Assembly: GCF_002217755.1 (NCBI RefSeq)
Contig: NZ_BCFL01000020.1
Span: forward strand, 491,774-555,773
From: Streptomyces hyaluromycini
GTDB lineage: Bacteria > Actinomycetota > Actinomycetes > Streptomycetales > Streptomycetaceae
DNA length: 64,000 bases
Direction: 5' to 3'
In this document: piece after piece, positions 33,095 through 41,573 of the stretch
Layout: the number at the start of each line of letters is the position of its first letter
Numbering within the stretch: the stretch's first letter is position 1
Made by a program: the position numbers and the translations under genes
The notes under the pieces: model-generated
Databases searched by the model: none
What the model saw: only the letters and a program-made list of their open reading frames with translations
What the model was told of the DNA's origin: nothing

Positions 33095-33814
33095 TCAGAC
33101 GGCGGTGCGTCCGCCGTCGACGGGGATGACGGCGCCGGTGATGTAGCCGGCGGCCGGTGAGGCCAGGAAGGCGATGACGTCGCCGATTTCCTCTGCCTCC
33201 GCCGTGCGGGACAGGAGTGTGGTCTTGCCCAGGGCGGTGAGGTTTTCCCTCGACGAGCCGCCGGTGTAGGCCGGTCCGGGGGCGATGGTGTTGATCCGTA
33301 CGCCCCGCGGGCTGTACTCGGCGGCCCAGGAACGGGTCAGTGAGGTGAGTGCGGCCTTGGTGGCGCTGTAGGCGGCGCCGCCCGCCAGGCCGATCTGCCC
33401 TGCCATGCTGCCCAGGTTGATCACGGTCCCCTGGCCGCGTTCGGCCATCTTCGGTGCGATGGCGGCCGTCAGGAAGTACGCCGAGCGCACGTTGGCCGCG
33501 AACAGCGCATCGAAGGTGTCGGACTCCAGGTCCGTCGTGGGGCCGAACCAGGAGAACCCGGCGTTGTTGACCAGGACGTGGACGTCCCCGGCCGCTTCCG
33601 CCAGCTGCCTGATGGCGGAGACATCGGTGAGATCGGCGGCGAGGAACCGGGCGCTGCCGCCGACGCTCTCGATCTCCTTGACGACCTCGGCTCCGCGCGC
33701 GGCGTCGCGGCCGTGAACGAGGACCTTGAATCCGTCCCGGGCGAGCTTGAGTGCTGCAGCCCGGCCGATACCGGACGTCGCACCGGTCACCAGGGCTGTG
33801 CGCATGTCGGACAT
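33095..33814 (-). CDS. Short-chain dehydrogenase/reductase, first gene of the operon
   Basis: A 239-residue classical SDR: LVTGATSGIGRAAALKLARD, HGRDAARG, NNAG, INLGSMAG, YSATK and GAVIPVDGG. The start is the ATG at 33814. The operator GTTAGAC-TGGTCT-GTCTAAC lies 22 bp upstream. It is divergent from the VOC gene across a region with two such palindromes. Confidence 0.92.
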   Translation of the reverse strand: MSDMRTALVTGATSGIGRAAALKLARDGFKVLVHGRDAARGAEVVKEIESVGGSARFLAADLTDVSAIRQLAEAAGDVHVLVNNAGFSWFGPTTDLESDTFDALFAANVRSAYFLTAAIAPKMAERGQGTVINLGSMAGQIGLAGGAAYSATKAALTSLTRSWAAEYSPRGVRINTIAPGPAYTGGSSRENLTALGKTTLLSRTAEAEEIGDVIAFLASPAAGYITGAVIPVDGGRTAV

Positions 33815-33835
33815 GGTTGCGCCTCCCTTTGAGTA

Positions 33836-33855
33836 GTTAGACTGGTCTGTCTAAC
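33836..33855. promoter_or_regulatory. TetR operator 2 (SDR operon)
   Basis: GTTAGAC-TGGTCT-GTCTAAC is a perfect 7-bp inverted repeat containing AGACTGG. It sits just upstream of the first SDR gene. Confidence 0.6.
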
Positions 33856-33969
33856 TTCCTCATCCAGCTAAACAGGTCAATCCAGTCTCGTCAACCCGAG
33901 ATGGCAGTACTGTCTTTTGAACTTTTGATTTGACTTGAATCAAGGCCATGCCTACGGTTGCCTCACGGA

Positions 33970-33991
33970 ATAGACAGACTGGTCTGGCTAT
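33970..33991. promoter_or_regulatory. TetR operator 3 (VOC operon)
   Basis: The AGACTGGTCT core (33976-33985) is enclosed by matching ATAG and CTAT arms: ATAG-A-CAGACTGGTCTG-G-CTAT. It ends 23 bp before the VOC gene start. Confidence 0.6.
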
Positions 33992-34014
33992 CCAACCTAG
34001 GCAGGAGTGAATAG

Positions 34015-34368
34015 ATGAAGTCGACCTTCTTTGGCGCATCGTTCGACGCCGCTGACGCCGCACGCGCCGCCCAGTTCTGGGCCGCAGTCCTGGATCGCAA
34101 GGTCGCCGACGGTGCCGACGAGCACGACGCCGTCGTGGAGGCCGGCGATCCCGGCAGCGGCCCGCGGCTCGCCTTCCACCAGGTCCCCGAGGCCAAGAGC
34201 GTCAAGAACCGGTTCCACCCGGACCTGATCACCAGCGACTACGAGGGCGAGACCGCGCGTCTGCTCGCGCTCGGGGCGACGAAGATCAACGAATTCCAGC
34301 GAAACGGCGCCCGATGGACCACGTTCGCCGACATCGAGGGCAACGAGTTCGACCTCATCGCCGGCTGA
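34015..34368 (+). CDS. VOC-family (glyoxalase-like) protein
   Basis: A 117-residue VOC domain protein: FFGASFDAADAARAAQFWAA, RLAFHQVPEAKSVKNRFHPD and WTTFADIEGNEFDLIAG. The fold uses paired beta-alpha-beta-beta-beta modules for metal-dependent or binding roles; the residues Q/H and E at the strand ends fit metal ligands, but no reaction is assigned. GAGTGAATAG precedes its ATG. It is followed 29 bp later by the DUF427 gene. Confidence 0.88.
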   Translation: MKSTFFGASFDAADAARAAQFWAAVLDRKVADGADEHDAVVEAGDPGSGPRLAFHQVPEAKSVKNRFHPDLITSDYEGETARLLALGATKINEFQRNGARWTTFADIEGNEFDLIAG

Positions 34369-34397
34369 GCCACCCGCACGAGAACGAGGAGAGAACC

Positions 34398-34772
34398 ATG
34401 ACGGCACGGGAACCCAAGATCCCCGGACCCGACCACCCGATCACCATCGAGACCACCGGCGTGCGCGTGGTGGCCAGCGTCGGCCCGCACATCGTCGCCG
34501 ACACCACCAGGGCCCTGACCCTGCGCGAGGCCGGCTACCCGCCCGTCCAGTACATCCCGCTCGACGACGTCGCCCAGACGCTCCTCGCACCCAGTGCCAC
34601 CCAGACGTACTGCCCCTACAAGGGCAACGCGTCCTACTACAACATCGCCCTCGCCGAGGGCGGCCCGGCCGACGCGGTGTGGTACTACTCCGAGCCCTAC
34701 GCAGCGGTCGCGGACATCGCCGGCCACGTTGCCTTCTACACCGACCGGGTGGAAGTCGTCGTCGGGACCTAG
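34398..34772 (+). CDS. DUF427-domain protein
   Basis: A 124-residue protein of the DUF427 family: GVRVVASVGPHIVADTTRAL, VQYIPLDDVAQTLLAPSATQ, TYCPYKGNASYYNI and VWYYSEPYAAVADIAGHVAF. These are the conserved family blocks. Function is unknown. GAGGAGAG precedes the ATG at 34398. It is co-transcribed with the VOC gene, probably under the same TetR. Confidence 0.9.
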   Translation: MTAREPKIPGPDHPITIETTGVRVVASVGPHIVADTTRALTLREAGYPPVQYIPLDDVAQTLLAPSATQTYCPYKGNASYYNIALAEGGPADAVWYYSEPYAAVADIAGHVAFYTDRVEVVVGT

Positions 34773-35009
34773 CAGCCAAGGGGACCACAGGCCGCCTCTC
34801 TCCAGCCTGCTCACGCCAATGAATCTCGGAGGCGGAACCGCACCTGCTTCGGGGCGGCCCTCTCACGGCCCTGCGCCACCAGCCCGTCGGCCATGTGCCC
34901 ACCAGGCCCTGTGGGTGGTACTGGCGTCACCACTTTTAGCGCTCCGAACTGCGAAAACGCCGCCTACGGTTGACCGAGTAGGGGCCAGAGCAAATCTGAG
35001 GAGCTGCAA

Positions 35010-36125
35010 ATGTTCGAATACTTCCCGAAGAACTACATGTGGTCGGGAGCGGTCACACTGTCGATCATGGCCGGTGGAGAGCTGGGACAGATCCACCGCG
35101 CGATGGCTCCACTACGCGACACCGAACCGGACGCGGACGCGTGGGCGAATGCCTGGGACGGCGCAGGCGCGTTGCAGGCCGAGCTCGGTGAGACGGAGCT
35201 GCAGCTCGGACTGCGCCGCGCGGCAATCGCCCGGTTCCTACGCGCGTCCACCTACCACCTGACCGGTGAGCGGCAGACCCCGCCGGGGCCGGTGAAGACG
35301 AACAGCTACCAGCGCGGTCTCGCGGCGTTCACGAAGGCTGCCGCACTCATGGACCGTCCCCTGGAGCGGGTGGAGGTGGAGTCGCCGGACGGGATCCTGC
35401 CCGGTTACCTCATCCCCGCCCGCGATGTCGACGGCCCCGCGCCGGTGGTGATCTTCTACAACGGCTTCGACGTCACCAAGGAGCTGCTGTACGGGTTCAT
35501 CCGCGATGAGTTCGCCGACCGGGGCATCGCCTGTCTCGTGATCGACACGCCCGGTACAGGGGAGCCGCTGCGGCTGCGCGGTGTGCCGTCCCGACCCGAC
35601 TACGAGGTGCCTACTTCTGCGATCGTGGACTACCTCGTCACGCGCCCGGACGTCGACCCCGAGCGGATCGGCCTGCTGGGCATCAGCCTGGGCGGCTATT
35701 ACGCGCCGCGCGGCGCCAGCTTCGAGCCCCGTGTCAAGGCGGTGGCTGCGTGGGGCGGGGTGTGGGACTACGGCGCGGTATGGCAGCGCCGCTGGGAGAC
35801 GGCGTCGAAGAACACCTCGGTGCCGTTCTGGCAGCTGCCGTGGGTGATGGGCACCGAGACGATGGAGCAGGCACTGGAGCGGGTCCGGGAGTTCAGGCTC
35901 GCCGACGCGATCCCCCGCCTGACCCAGCCGCTGCTGATCGTGCACGGCGCGGACGACAAGGCGATCCCGCTGTCCGACGGGCAGCAGGCATTCGAGGCCG
36001 CAGGTTCGAGCGACAAGCAGCTGATCGTGCTCGACGGCGTGAACGGCGGCGCGGAGCACTGCAACACCGACGACCCCGATCCCGCGCGTCAGGCGATTGC
36101 CGATTGGTTCGCTGACCGGCTGTGA
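35010..36125 (+). CDS. Alpha/beta hydrolase (FrsA/esterase-like)
   Basis: A 371-residue hydrolase with a helical N-terminal cap of about 110 residues and a C-terminal alpha/beta domain: VVIFYNGFDVTKELLYGFI, LVIDTPGTGEPLRLRG, nucleophile LLGISLGGYYAPR, Asp in LLIVHGADDKAIPL and His in GGAEHCNTDD. The layout matches FrsA/2,6-dihydroxypseudooxynicotine-hydrolase-like enzymes that cleave C-C or ester bonds. AGGAG precedes the ATG. A strong hairpin terminator follows. The next gene is a co-directional XRE regulator. Confidence 0.9.
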   Translation: MFEYFPKNYMWSGAVTLSIMAGGELGQIHRAMAPLRDTEPDADAWANAWDGAGALQAELGETELQLGLRRAAIARFLRASTYHLTGERQTPPGPVKTNSYQRGLAAFTKAAALMDRPLERVEVESPDGILPGYLIPARDVDGPAPVVIFYNGFDVTKELLYGFIRDEFADRGIACLVIDTPGTGEPLRLRGVPSRPDYEVPTSAIVDYLVTRPDVDPERIGLLGISLGGYYAPRGASFEPRVKAVAAWGGVWDYGAVWQRRWETASKNTSVPFWQLPWVMGTETMEQALERVREFRLADAIPRLTQPLLIVHGADDKAIPLSDGQQAFEAAGSSDKQLIVLDGVNGGAEHCNTDDPDPARQAIADWFADRL

Positions 36126-36152
36126 CTGCCCAGCACTCGACTCCCGTGGCAC

Positions 36153-36188
36153 GGGGCTGGCGGCAAGCCGCCGATTGCCGCCAGCCCC
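36153..36188 (+). terminator. Hairpin terminator after the esterase
   Basis: GGGGCTGGCGGCA (36153-36165) pairs with TGCCGCCAGCCCC (36176-36188), a perfect 13-bp stem with a 10-nt loop, just after the esterase stop. Confidence 0.7.
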
Positions 36189-36218
36189 GCTCAGGCAGCC
36201 GATGCAGGCCAGGGCATC

Positions 36219-37118
36219 GTGCCCAACCGTAGGATCGAAGCTGTGGCGGCTTCGACGAACGAGTTCGGCGCGACGCTGCGCGGGTGGCGGGACCGGGCGG
36301 CCCCTGAGGAGTTTGGGCTGCCCACTGCCACGCACAGGCGGGCCCGCGGCCTTCGCCGCGGGGAACTCGCGCGCCTGGCCGGCGTGTCGACCGACTACCT
36401 CGTCCAGCTTGAACAGGGCCGGGCGAGCGCGCCGTCGGTCCAGGTCCTGACCGCGCTGGCCCGCGCCCTTCGCCTGACCGACGCCGAACGCGAACACCTG
36501 TTCCGGCTCGCTGGACACTTGGTCCCCGAAGACAAGCCCATCGCCGGCGTGCTGCCACCCAGCACGCGCCGGCTGGTGGAGCAACTTTCCGGAAGCCCCG
36601 CAGCCGTCTACGACGCGCGGTGGAACCCGGTCGCGTGGAACGCGATGTGGGCCGCAGCGATAGGCGACCCGCTGGAGCGCCCCGAACCCGAACGCAACAT
36701 GGCGTGGCGACAGTTCATGGAGCTGCCCACACACGTGGTGCGCACACCCGACCAGCAGCACGAGTACGAAGAAGCCATCGTCGCGGACCTGCGGTCGAGC
36801 TCCGGCAAGTACCCGGCAGACCAGCGCCTGGCGCAGCTGATCAGCGACCTGCGCGAGGCCAGCCCGAAGTTCCACAGCCTATGGGACCTGCGCCGCGTCG
36901 GTCTCTACGAACAGGAACACAAGACCATCGACCACCCACGGCTGGGGGTGCTGCACGTGGACTGCGACATCCTCACCACACACCGCAACGACCTCCGGGT
37001 GGTCGTCTACACCGCGGCTCCCGGAAGCCCGTCCGCCAAGGCCCTGGAGGAGCTCAGCGCCAGCCGCGCCGACAACCTGCGCCTGATAGACCTCCCCCCA
37101 AGAACAAGCGCGGGATGA
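36219..37118 (+). CDS. XRE-family regulator with MmyB-like ligand domain
   Basis: A 299-residue regulator. HTH: RGLRRGELARLAGVSTDYLV, then QLEQGRASAPSVQVLTALAR. The C-terminal half (SPAAVYDARWNPVAWNAMWA; KFHSLWDLRRVGLYEQEHKT; DHPRLGVLHVDCDIL) is the MmyB-like PAS-related domain that binds fatty-acid-like ligands in this family. The GTG at 36219 is used here; the GTG at 36243 is an alternative. It may regulate the adjacent esterase. Confidence 0.9.
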   Translation: MPNRRIEAVAASTNEFGATLRGWRDRAAPEEFGLPTATHRRARGLRRGELARLAGVSTDYLVQLEQGRASAPSVQVLTALARALRLTDAEREHLFRLAGHLVPEDKPIAGVLPPSTRRLVEQLSGSPAAVYDARWNPVAWNAMWAAAIGDPLERPEPERNMAWRQFMELPTHVVRTPDQQHEYEEAIVADLRSSSGKYPADQRLAQLISDLREASPKFHSLWDLRRVGLYEQEHKTIDHPRLGVLHVDCDILTTHRNDLRVVVYTAAPGSPSAKALEELSASRADNLRLIDLPPRTSAG

Positions 37119-37473
37119 GGCCGATCTGCGCCAGGAGCACTGCACGGCACTAAAGGGCGCGGCTCCCGGCCCCGGCGGTCGTGATCGGTGACGGCCGGAT
37201 GGCCGCTGTGAGCCTGGCGGCCTTGCCCTGCTCGCCGCGGCGCCGGAACCTGCCGAAGCGGCATCTCCCAGCACGCCCGGTCAGTCGCTCGGGAAGCAAC
37301 GCCTCGGTGCAGTTCCGGCTGCTCGGAGGCGGCCGAACCGGACGTGCCTGCCGGTGTGAGAGCCCCGTGTAGCGCGCGATCTGGCCGTCCGCGCCGTGCT
37401 CCAGGCACGGCGGCGTCGCGCCTGCCCGAACACCACCGCGCTACAGACCGAGAACCAGAACCCGGAGGAGACC
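37119..37473. other. Gene-free stretch
   Basis: No credible gene in this 355-bp stretch between the XRE gene and the malic-enzyme fragment; it ends with the ribosome site GGAGGAG at about 37463. Confidence 0.35.
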
Positions 37474-37860
37474 ATGGCCAGCCCACACCACGCTGCCGCC
37501 ACCCGATGGAACACCACCCGGAGCCGCTGGGAGACCACCGCGCGAGGCCGCGAAGTCCTTGCCGACCCGTGCATCAACAAGGGCACGGCCTTCACCGAGG
37601 CCGAACGCGAGGCACTCGACCTGGTCGGGCTGATCCCTCCGCGCGTGCTGACACGTGACCCGCGCGCGTACGCGGAATGCTTGGCCCAGGCAAGCCACGA
37701 GTACCGCCGACCGCGCGGGGTCTACCTGGATTGCGACCGGCCCGAGGATATCGAACGCTCGCTGGCCCTCTGGGCACGGCCCGTCAACCGGCGCCGCCAC
37801 CGCGGGCATACCCGTCAGGCCATCACAGACCGCGGTTCGAGGAAGCCCTCAAGACCGTAG
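37474..37860 (+). pseudogene. N-terminal fragment of an NAD-dependent malic enzyme
   Basis: From the ATG at 37474 the frame includes TTARGREVLADPCINKGTAF and TEAEREALDLVGLIPPRVLT, the conserved opening of bacterial malic enzymes. After about 60 residues similarity ends and the frame continues with unrelated sequence to 37860, overlapping the end of the aldehyde dehydrogenase gene. The catalytic and NAD domains are absent. A good GGAGGAG site means a short peptide may still be made. Confidence 0.65.
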
Positions 37861-39230
37861 GTGCCATATTCCCGCCCGATGCCCGACTGCTTGAATCCCC
37901 CGAACGGGGACAGCGGCTCATAGCCACCGTTGATCGCCACCCGGCCCGCCTGGAGCCGCGACGCGATGCGATGGGCTCGGGCGGGATCTGACGAGAACAC
38001 GTAGGCGTGCAGGCCGTAGTCCGTGTCGTTGGCGATCTCGACGGCGTGGTCCTCGTCACGGTAGGTGATGATCGACAGCACCGGCCCGAAGATCTCCTCG
38101 CGCGCGATCGTCATGTCGTTGGTGACGTCCGCGAACAGGGTCGGTCGCACGAAGTATCCGTCCGCGAGGCCCTCCGGGCGGCCGGGTCCGCCGACGACGA
38201 TCCGGGCACCTTCCTCGGCACCACGACGGATGTAGCCCTGGACCCGCTCCCACTGCCGTTCGCTCACCATCGGACCGATGGCGGTCGCCTGGTCGCCCGG
38301 GTCACCGGCGGGGAAGTCGGCCATCTTCGCCGTGGCGACGGCGAGCATCTCGTCCAGCCGGTTCTCCGGGACGAGGATGCGGGTGCCGGCGACACACGCC
38401 TGGCCGCTGTTGGCGAACCCGGCCATGAGCGCGCCCGTGACGGCTTCCTCGAGATCGGCGTCGTCGAGGATGATCGACGGAGACTTCCCGCCGAGTTCGA
38501 GCGTCAGGCTCTTCATCGTCTCGGCCGCCTCACGGAAGATGATCTTGCCGACCGCGGTCGAGCCGGTGAAGGAGATCTTGGCGACGTCAGGGTGACGGGT
38601 GATCGCGGACCCGACGACATCGCCGCGCCCCGTCACGATGTTGAAGACACCTCGGGGCAATCCGGCCTCGTGGAGTGCCTGGGTCACGACATGGGTCTGC
38701 GTCGCGCTCATCTCGCTCGGCTTGATGACGACGGTGCAGCCGGCCGCCAGCGCGGTCGCAAGCTTGTCGCAGATGATGAACGGATCCGAATTCCACGGTG
38801 TGATCAGGCCTGCGACGCCGATCGGTGCCATTTCCACCGTCGCTTTGCCGACACGCCGGGTGAAGTCGAAGCCCTCCAAGGTCGTGATCATGTCGGCGAT
38901 CGCACCGGGGGCCGAATCGACCATCCACGCGTTGCGCACCGGCGCGCCGTACTCCAAGAGGACGGCATCCGCGATGTCGCTCCTCCGCGCGGCGACCGCG
39001 GCCTGCAGCCGGCGCAGCGCGTCGAGACGCTCTTCCCTCGATGTCGCGGACCAAGCCGGCAGCGCACGCTTCGCCGCCGCGACGGCCTCCGCGGTATCCA
39101 CCTCGTCGGCGAGCCGGACCTGGCCGATCACTTTCCCGGTGGTGGGATTGAACAGGTCGGCGAGTTCCGTGCCGTGCGGGGTGACGAACTCACCGTCTAT
39201 GTAGATCTTGTCGATCACGTTCTCGTGCAT
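37815..39230 (-). CDS. Aldehyde dehydrogenase (NAD(P)-dependent)
   Basis: A 471-residue enzyme with all ALDH hallmarks: PIGVAGLITPWNSDPFIICD, VIKPSEMS for cofactor, ISFTGSTAVGKII, the general-base Glu in LELGGKSPSII and catalytic Cys in NSGQACVAG. REEIFGPVLSIITYRDEDHA and PFGGFKQSGIGREYG complete it. It oxidises aldehydes to acids. AGGAG precedes the ATG at 39230. It lies downstream of an F420-type nitroreductase and an AraC gene, all on the minus strand. Confidence 0.95.
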   Translation of the reverse strand: MHENVIDKIYIDGEFVTPHGTELADLFNPTTGKVIGQVRLADEVDTAEAVAAAKRALPAWSATSREERLDALRRLQAAVAARRSDIADAVLLEYGAPVRNAWMVDSAPGAIADMITTLEGFDFTRRVGKATVEMAPIGVAGLITPWNSDPFIICDKLATALAAGCTVVIKPSEMSATQTHVVTQALHEAGLPRGVFNIVTGRGDVVGSAITRHPDVAKISFTGSTAVGKIIFREAAETMKSLTLELGGKSPSIILDDADLEEAVTGALMAGFANSGQACVAGTRILVPENRLDEMLAVATAKMADFPAGDPGDQATAIGPMVSERQWERVQGYIRRGAEEGARIVVGGPGRPEGLADGYFVRPTLFADVTNDMTIAREEIFGPVLSIITYRDEDHAVEIANDTDYGLHAYVFSSDPARAHRIASRLQAGRVAINGGYEPLSPFGGFKQSGIGREYGTYGLEGFLEPRSVMA

Positions 39231-39384
39231 GGTGCTCTCCTGGACTTGTTCGCCGCCGAGACCCACGGAGTGGGCGACGGTTGTCTGATCAGCGGCCGCC
39301 GCGCCCGGTTGGGCGCACGTCACGGCCCGAGCCCGCACAGCAGGGTTGGCTGCGCCCGGCGTCCCTGATCACTGATGGTTCGTG

Positions 39385-39834
39385 CTATCCGGCTGGTGTT
39401 GAGGACGCTGTCCGCAACTGCTCGTCGTCGAAGACGATCTCGACCAGTGGGCTGCCCGCGAACCACTCGTCGAAGTGCTGGCGCCGGCGGACCCGTGCCG
39501 CCATCTCGGGCCGGTTCTGCAGGTCGAGGACCGCGGTGATCACCAGCCGCCGTGTCGGCTCGTCGACCGGTGCCGCGGTCGCGGGCAGGTCGGCCGTGAC
39601 CCCGTGTTTGAGATGCACGACGAACCGCGGATCAGCCCGCAGGTTCGCGTACCAGTTGCGAGGTCCGGGCATGCCGGTCAGGTACCAGCGGCCGTCGACG
39701 CGGTGGAACCAGATCTCGATGCGCCGCGCGATGCCGCTGCGTGCGCCCAGCGTCGTGATGTCGATCGTGTGCGCGGTCGCCGATGAGTCCGGTCCGATGG
39801 CAAGGGCGCGGTAGACGGCGTCGTCCACGGTCAC
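39385..39834 (-). CDS. Deazaflavin (F420)-dependent nitroreductase-family protein
   Basis: A 149-residue split-barrel protein of the Ddn/DUF385 family: IDITTLGARSGIARRIEIWF, RWYLTGMPGPRNWYANLRAD and PRFVVHLKHGVTADLPATAA are the strand blocks that bind F420. It probably reduces nitro or enone compounds with F420H2. The GTG at 39834 is the best family-consistent start; an upstream GTG at 39906 and an out-of-frame ATG with a good ribosome site at 39911 raise the possibility of a start error or a small shift. Confidence 0.8.
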   Translation of the reverse strand: MTVDDAVYRALAIGPDSSATAHTIDITTLGARSGIARRIEIWFHRVDGRWYLTGMPGPRNWYANLRADPRFVVHLKHGVTADLPATAAPVDEPTRRLVITAVLDLQNRPEMAARVRRRQHFDEWFAGSPLVEIVFDDEQLRTASSTPAG

Positions 39835-40095
39835 AGCCCGGTTCGCCGATCCTCGTCGAGAGGCGCGTCCCGGTCCTCGATTCGGGACCGGCCCGGCGTG
39901 CGGCACTTCATGGTTCTCTCCCTCGGAGGTGGTCGGAGGGCATTCGGTAAGTGGTCAGCGACCTTCATTACCCGCCTCCTGCTACGTCCCGAAATTCATG
40001 GAACGTTCCGGTACCTCCATGGAAACAATGGAGCGGGCGCCGAGCCAGCAAGATCCTCTCGCGTGGTTGCACAATCCTCTTCGCCCAGGCGGCTC

Positions 40096-41001
40096 TTACG
40101 GGAGCACCGCGGCATGCGGACCGGATCCGCCACGCAGGCGCATCGCATCAACGCTGGGCGGGGCACCGAACTGGCGCCGGTATTCCCGGCTGAACTGGGC
40201 CGGACTGTCGTATCCGACACGGTGACCGACGCCGGTGATGTCGTTCGGATGGTTCGCCAGCAGCAATCTCGCGGCCTGCAGCCGGATGTGTTTCTGGAAC
40301 TGGATCGGGGTCATCGCCGTTACCGCCTGGAAGTTCCGGTGGAAAGCGGAGACGCTCATCCCCGAAAGCTGTGCCACTTCCTCGACCCGGAACGGCTGGG
40401 TGTAGTTCTCCCGGATCCACCGCACCGCACGTCCGATGTGGCTCAGGCTGCTGTCGGCCAGGCCGAGCTGGCGCACGGCGTCACCTTGTTCCCCGGTCAT
40501 CAGCCGCCAGAGGATCTCACGCTTGACCAGCGGGACCAGTGCCTTCCGGTCCCGCGGCCGGTCAAGCAGGCGCAGCAGCCGCACGACGGCGTCGAGCAAT
40601 TCGTCCGGGGCGTCACTGACCGCGATGCCCGGGTGTGCGGTGCCGGGGGACCTCGACAGATCCCCCGGCTCGAACTGCAACAGCATCTCCGCGATGGCGG
40701 CGGGTTCCAGAGTCATCCCGAAACCGAGCGTGGGGCGGCCCGGGGCGGCCTCGATGAAATGCCCCGTCACCGGGAGGTCGACCGAGGCGACGAGGTACTG
40801 ACCGGCGCCGTACTCGTAGACGCGGTCTCCCAGTGCCAGACGCTTGCGGCCCTGAGCGATGACCGCCAGGACCGTGCCGGACATCGCGGACTCGGGCGGC
40901 ACGGCGTGGTCGGCCTTGCAGATCCGGACGCCGTCGATGGCAGTGGTCAAATCGGGACGCACATGCCGTTCCAGCAGGTCGCGAAGTTCACCCAGAGACA
41001 T
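40096..41001 (-). CDS. AraC-family transcriptional regulator
   Basis: A 301-residue regulator. The N-terminal half is an AraC_N/cupin-like domain (MSGTVLAVIAQGRKRLALGD; YEYGAGQYLVASVDLPVTGH). The C-terminal double HTH is RVEEVAQLSGMSVSAFHRNF and ITGVGHRVGYDSPAQFSREY, ending FGAPPS. It probably controls the minus-strand nitroreductase and aldehyde dehydrogenase genes downstream. Upstream lies a patch of IS remnants. Confidence 0.93.
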   Translation of the reverse strand: MSLGELRDLLERHVRPDLTTAIDGVRICKADHAVPPESAMSGTVLAVIAQGRKRLALGDRVYEYGAGQYLVASVDLPVTGHFIEAAPGRPTLGFGMTLEPAAIAEMLLQFEPGDLSRSPGTAHPGIAVSDAPDELLDAVVRLLRLLDRPRDRKALVPLVKREILWRLMTGEQGDAVRQLGLADSSLSHIGRAVRWIRENYTQPFRVEEVAQLSGMSVSAFHRNFQAVTAMTPIQFQKHIRLQAARLLLANHPNDITGVGHRVGYDSPAQFSREYRRQFGAPPSVDAMRLRGGSGPHAAVLP

Positions 41002-41090
41002 GTTCCGATTCCAGCACAGGACCTGCGGCGACTCCCGCCGGCAAGAGGAATGTGCAAGAACTCGCGAGTTTCGTCGTAGCGTCCTTCACA

Positions 41091-41162
41091 GGTATTCCGG
41101 ACAGTCCGCAGCAGGCGCCTGCCCTCCGCATCGGCCGGCTCGCGCACGCGCACCGGCTCGGC
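41091..41162 (-). pseudogene. IS630-type transposase N-terminal fragment
   Basis: The minus-strand frame reads VAEPVRVREPADAEGRRLLR and TVRNT, matching the opening of IS630-type transposases, and then breaks off. It is a short remnant in the 572-bp region 41002-41573 between the AraC and GMC genes. Confidence 0.4.
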
Positions 41163-41419
41163 CACGCCGAACACTCTGCCCCGAGCACGCCGGTCCGCGT
41201 TGTGGGCAGCCTCTCCGCGAGGGCACTGAGTATCCTCTCCACCGCTACTCGGTATCGGCCCGGCCGCGCTCGGTCAGCAGGCTTTCGATGCGTTGGACGA
41301 TCTGCCGCATCGCGGTTGGTGGTCCTCTGGCCACGACCGCGAGCGTCTCACCGGTCTCACCCCAGGTGCGGTGCACGGGGTCAAGCGCGTGGTCCACGGC
41401 GGACCCGGCCCCCCGGAGC

Positions 41420-41535
41420 CGGACCTGCCCGATGATCTACGCCATGGTCATCGGCCGCCGACCGGCACGAATACCCAACTCGCCATTCATACCAGACCCG
41501 TGACCTGCGAATTCACGATGCACACCGCTCACTGG
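41420..41535. mobile_element. Solo end of the IS found at 14.4-16.1 kb
   Basis: ACCAGACCCGTGACCTGCGA followed by ATTCACGATGCACACCGCTC repeats the terminal repeat of the element at 14440-16098 with two mismatches (GCTCAC for ACTCAT). The subterminal GATGATCTACGCCATGGTCA is also shared. No transposase remains next to it, so this is a leftover of a related element. Confidence 0.75.
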
Positions 41536-41573
41536 ACCATTCAGAAGCGCGATCTCCGAGTACTTGCGGGGAC

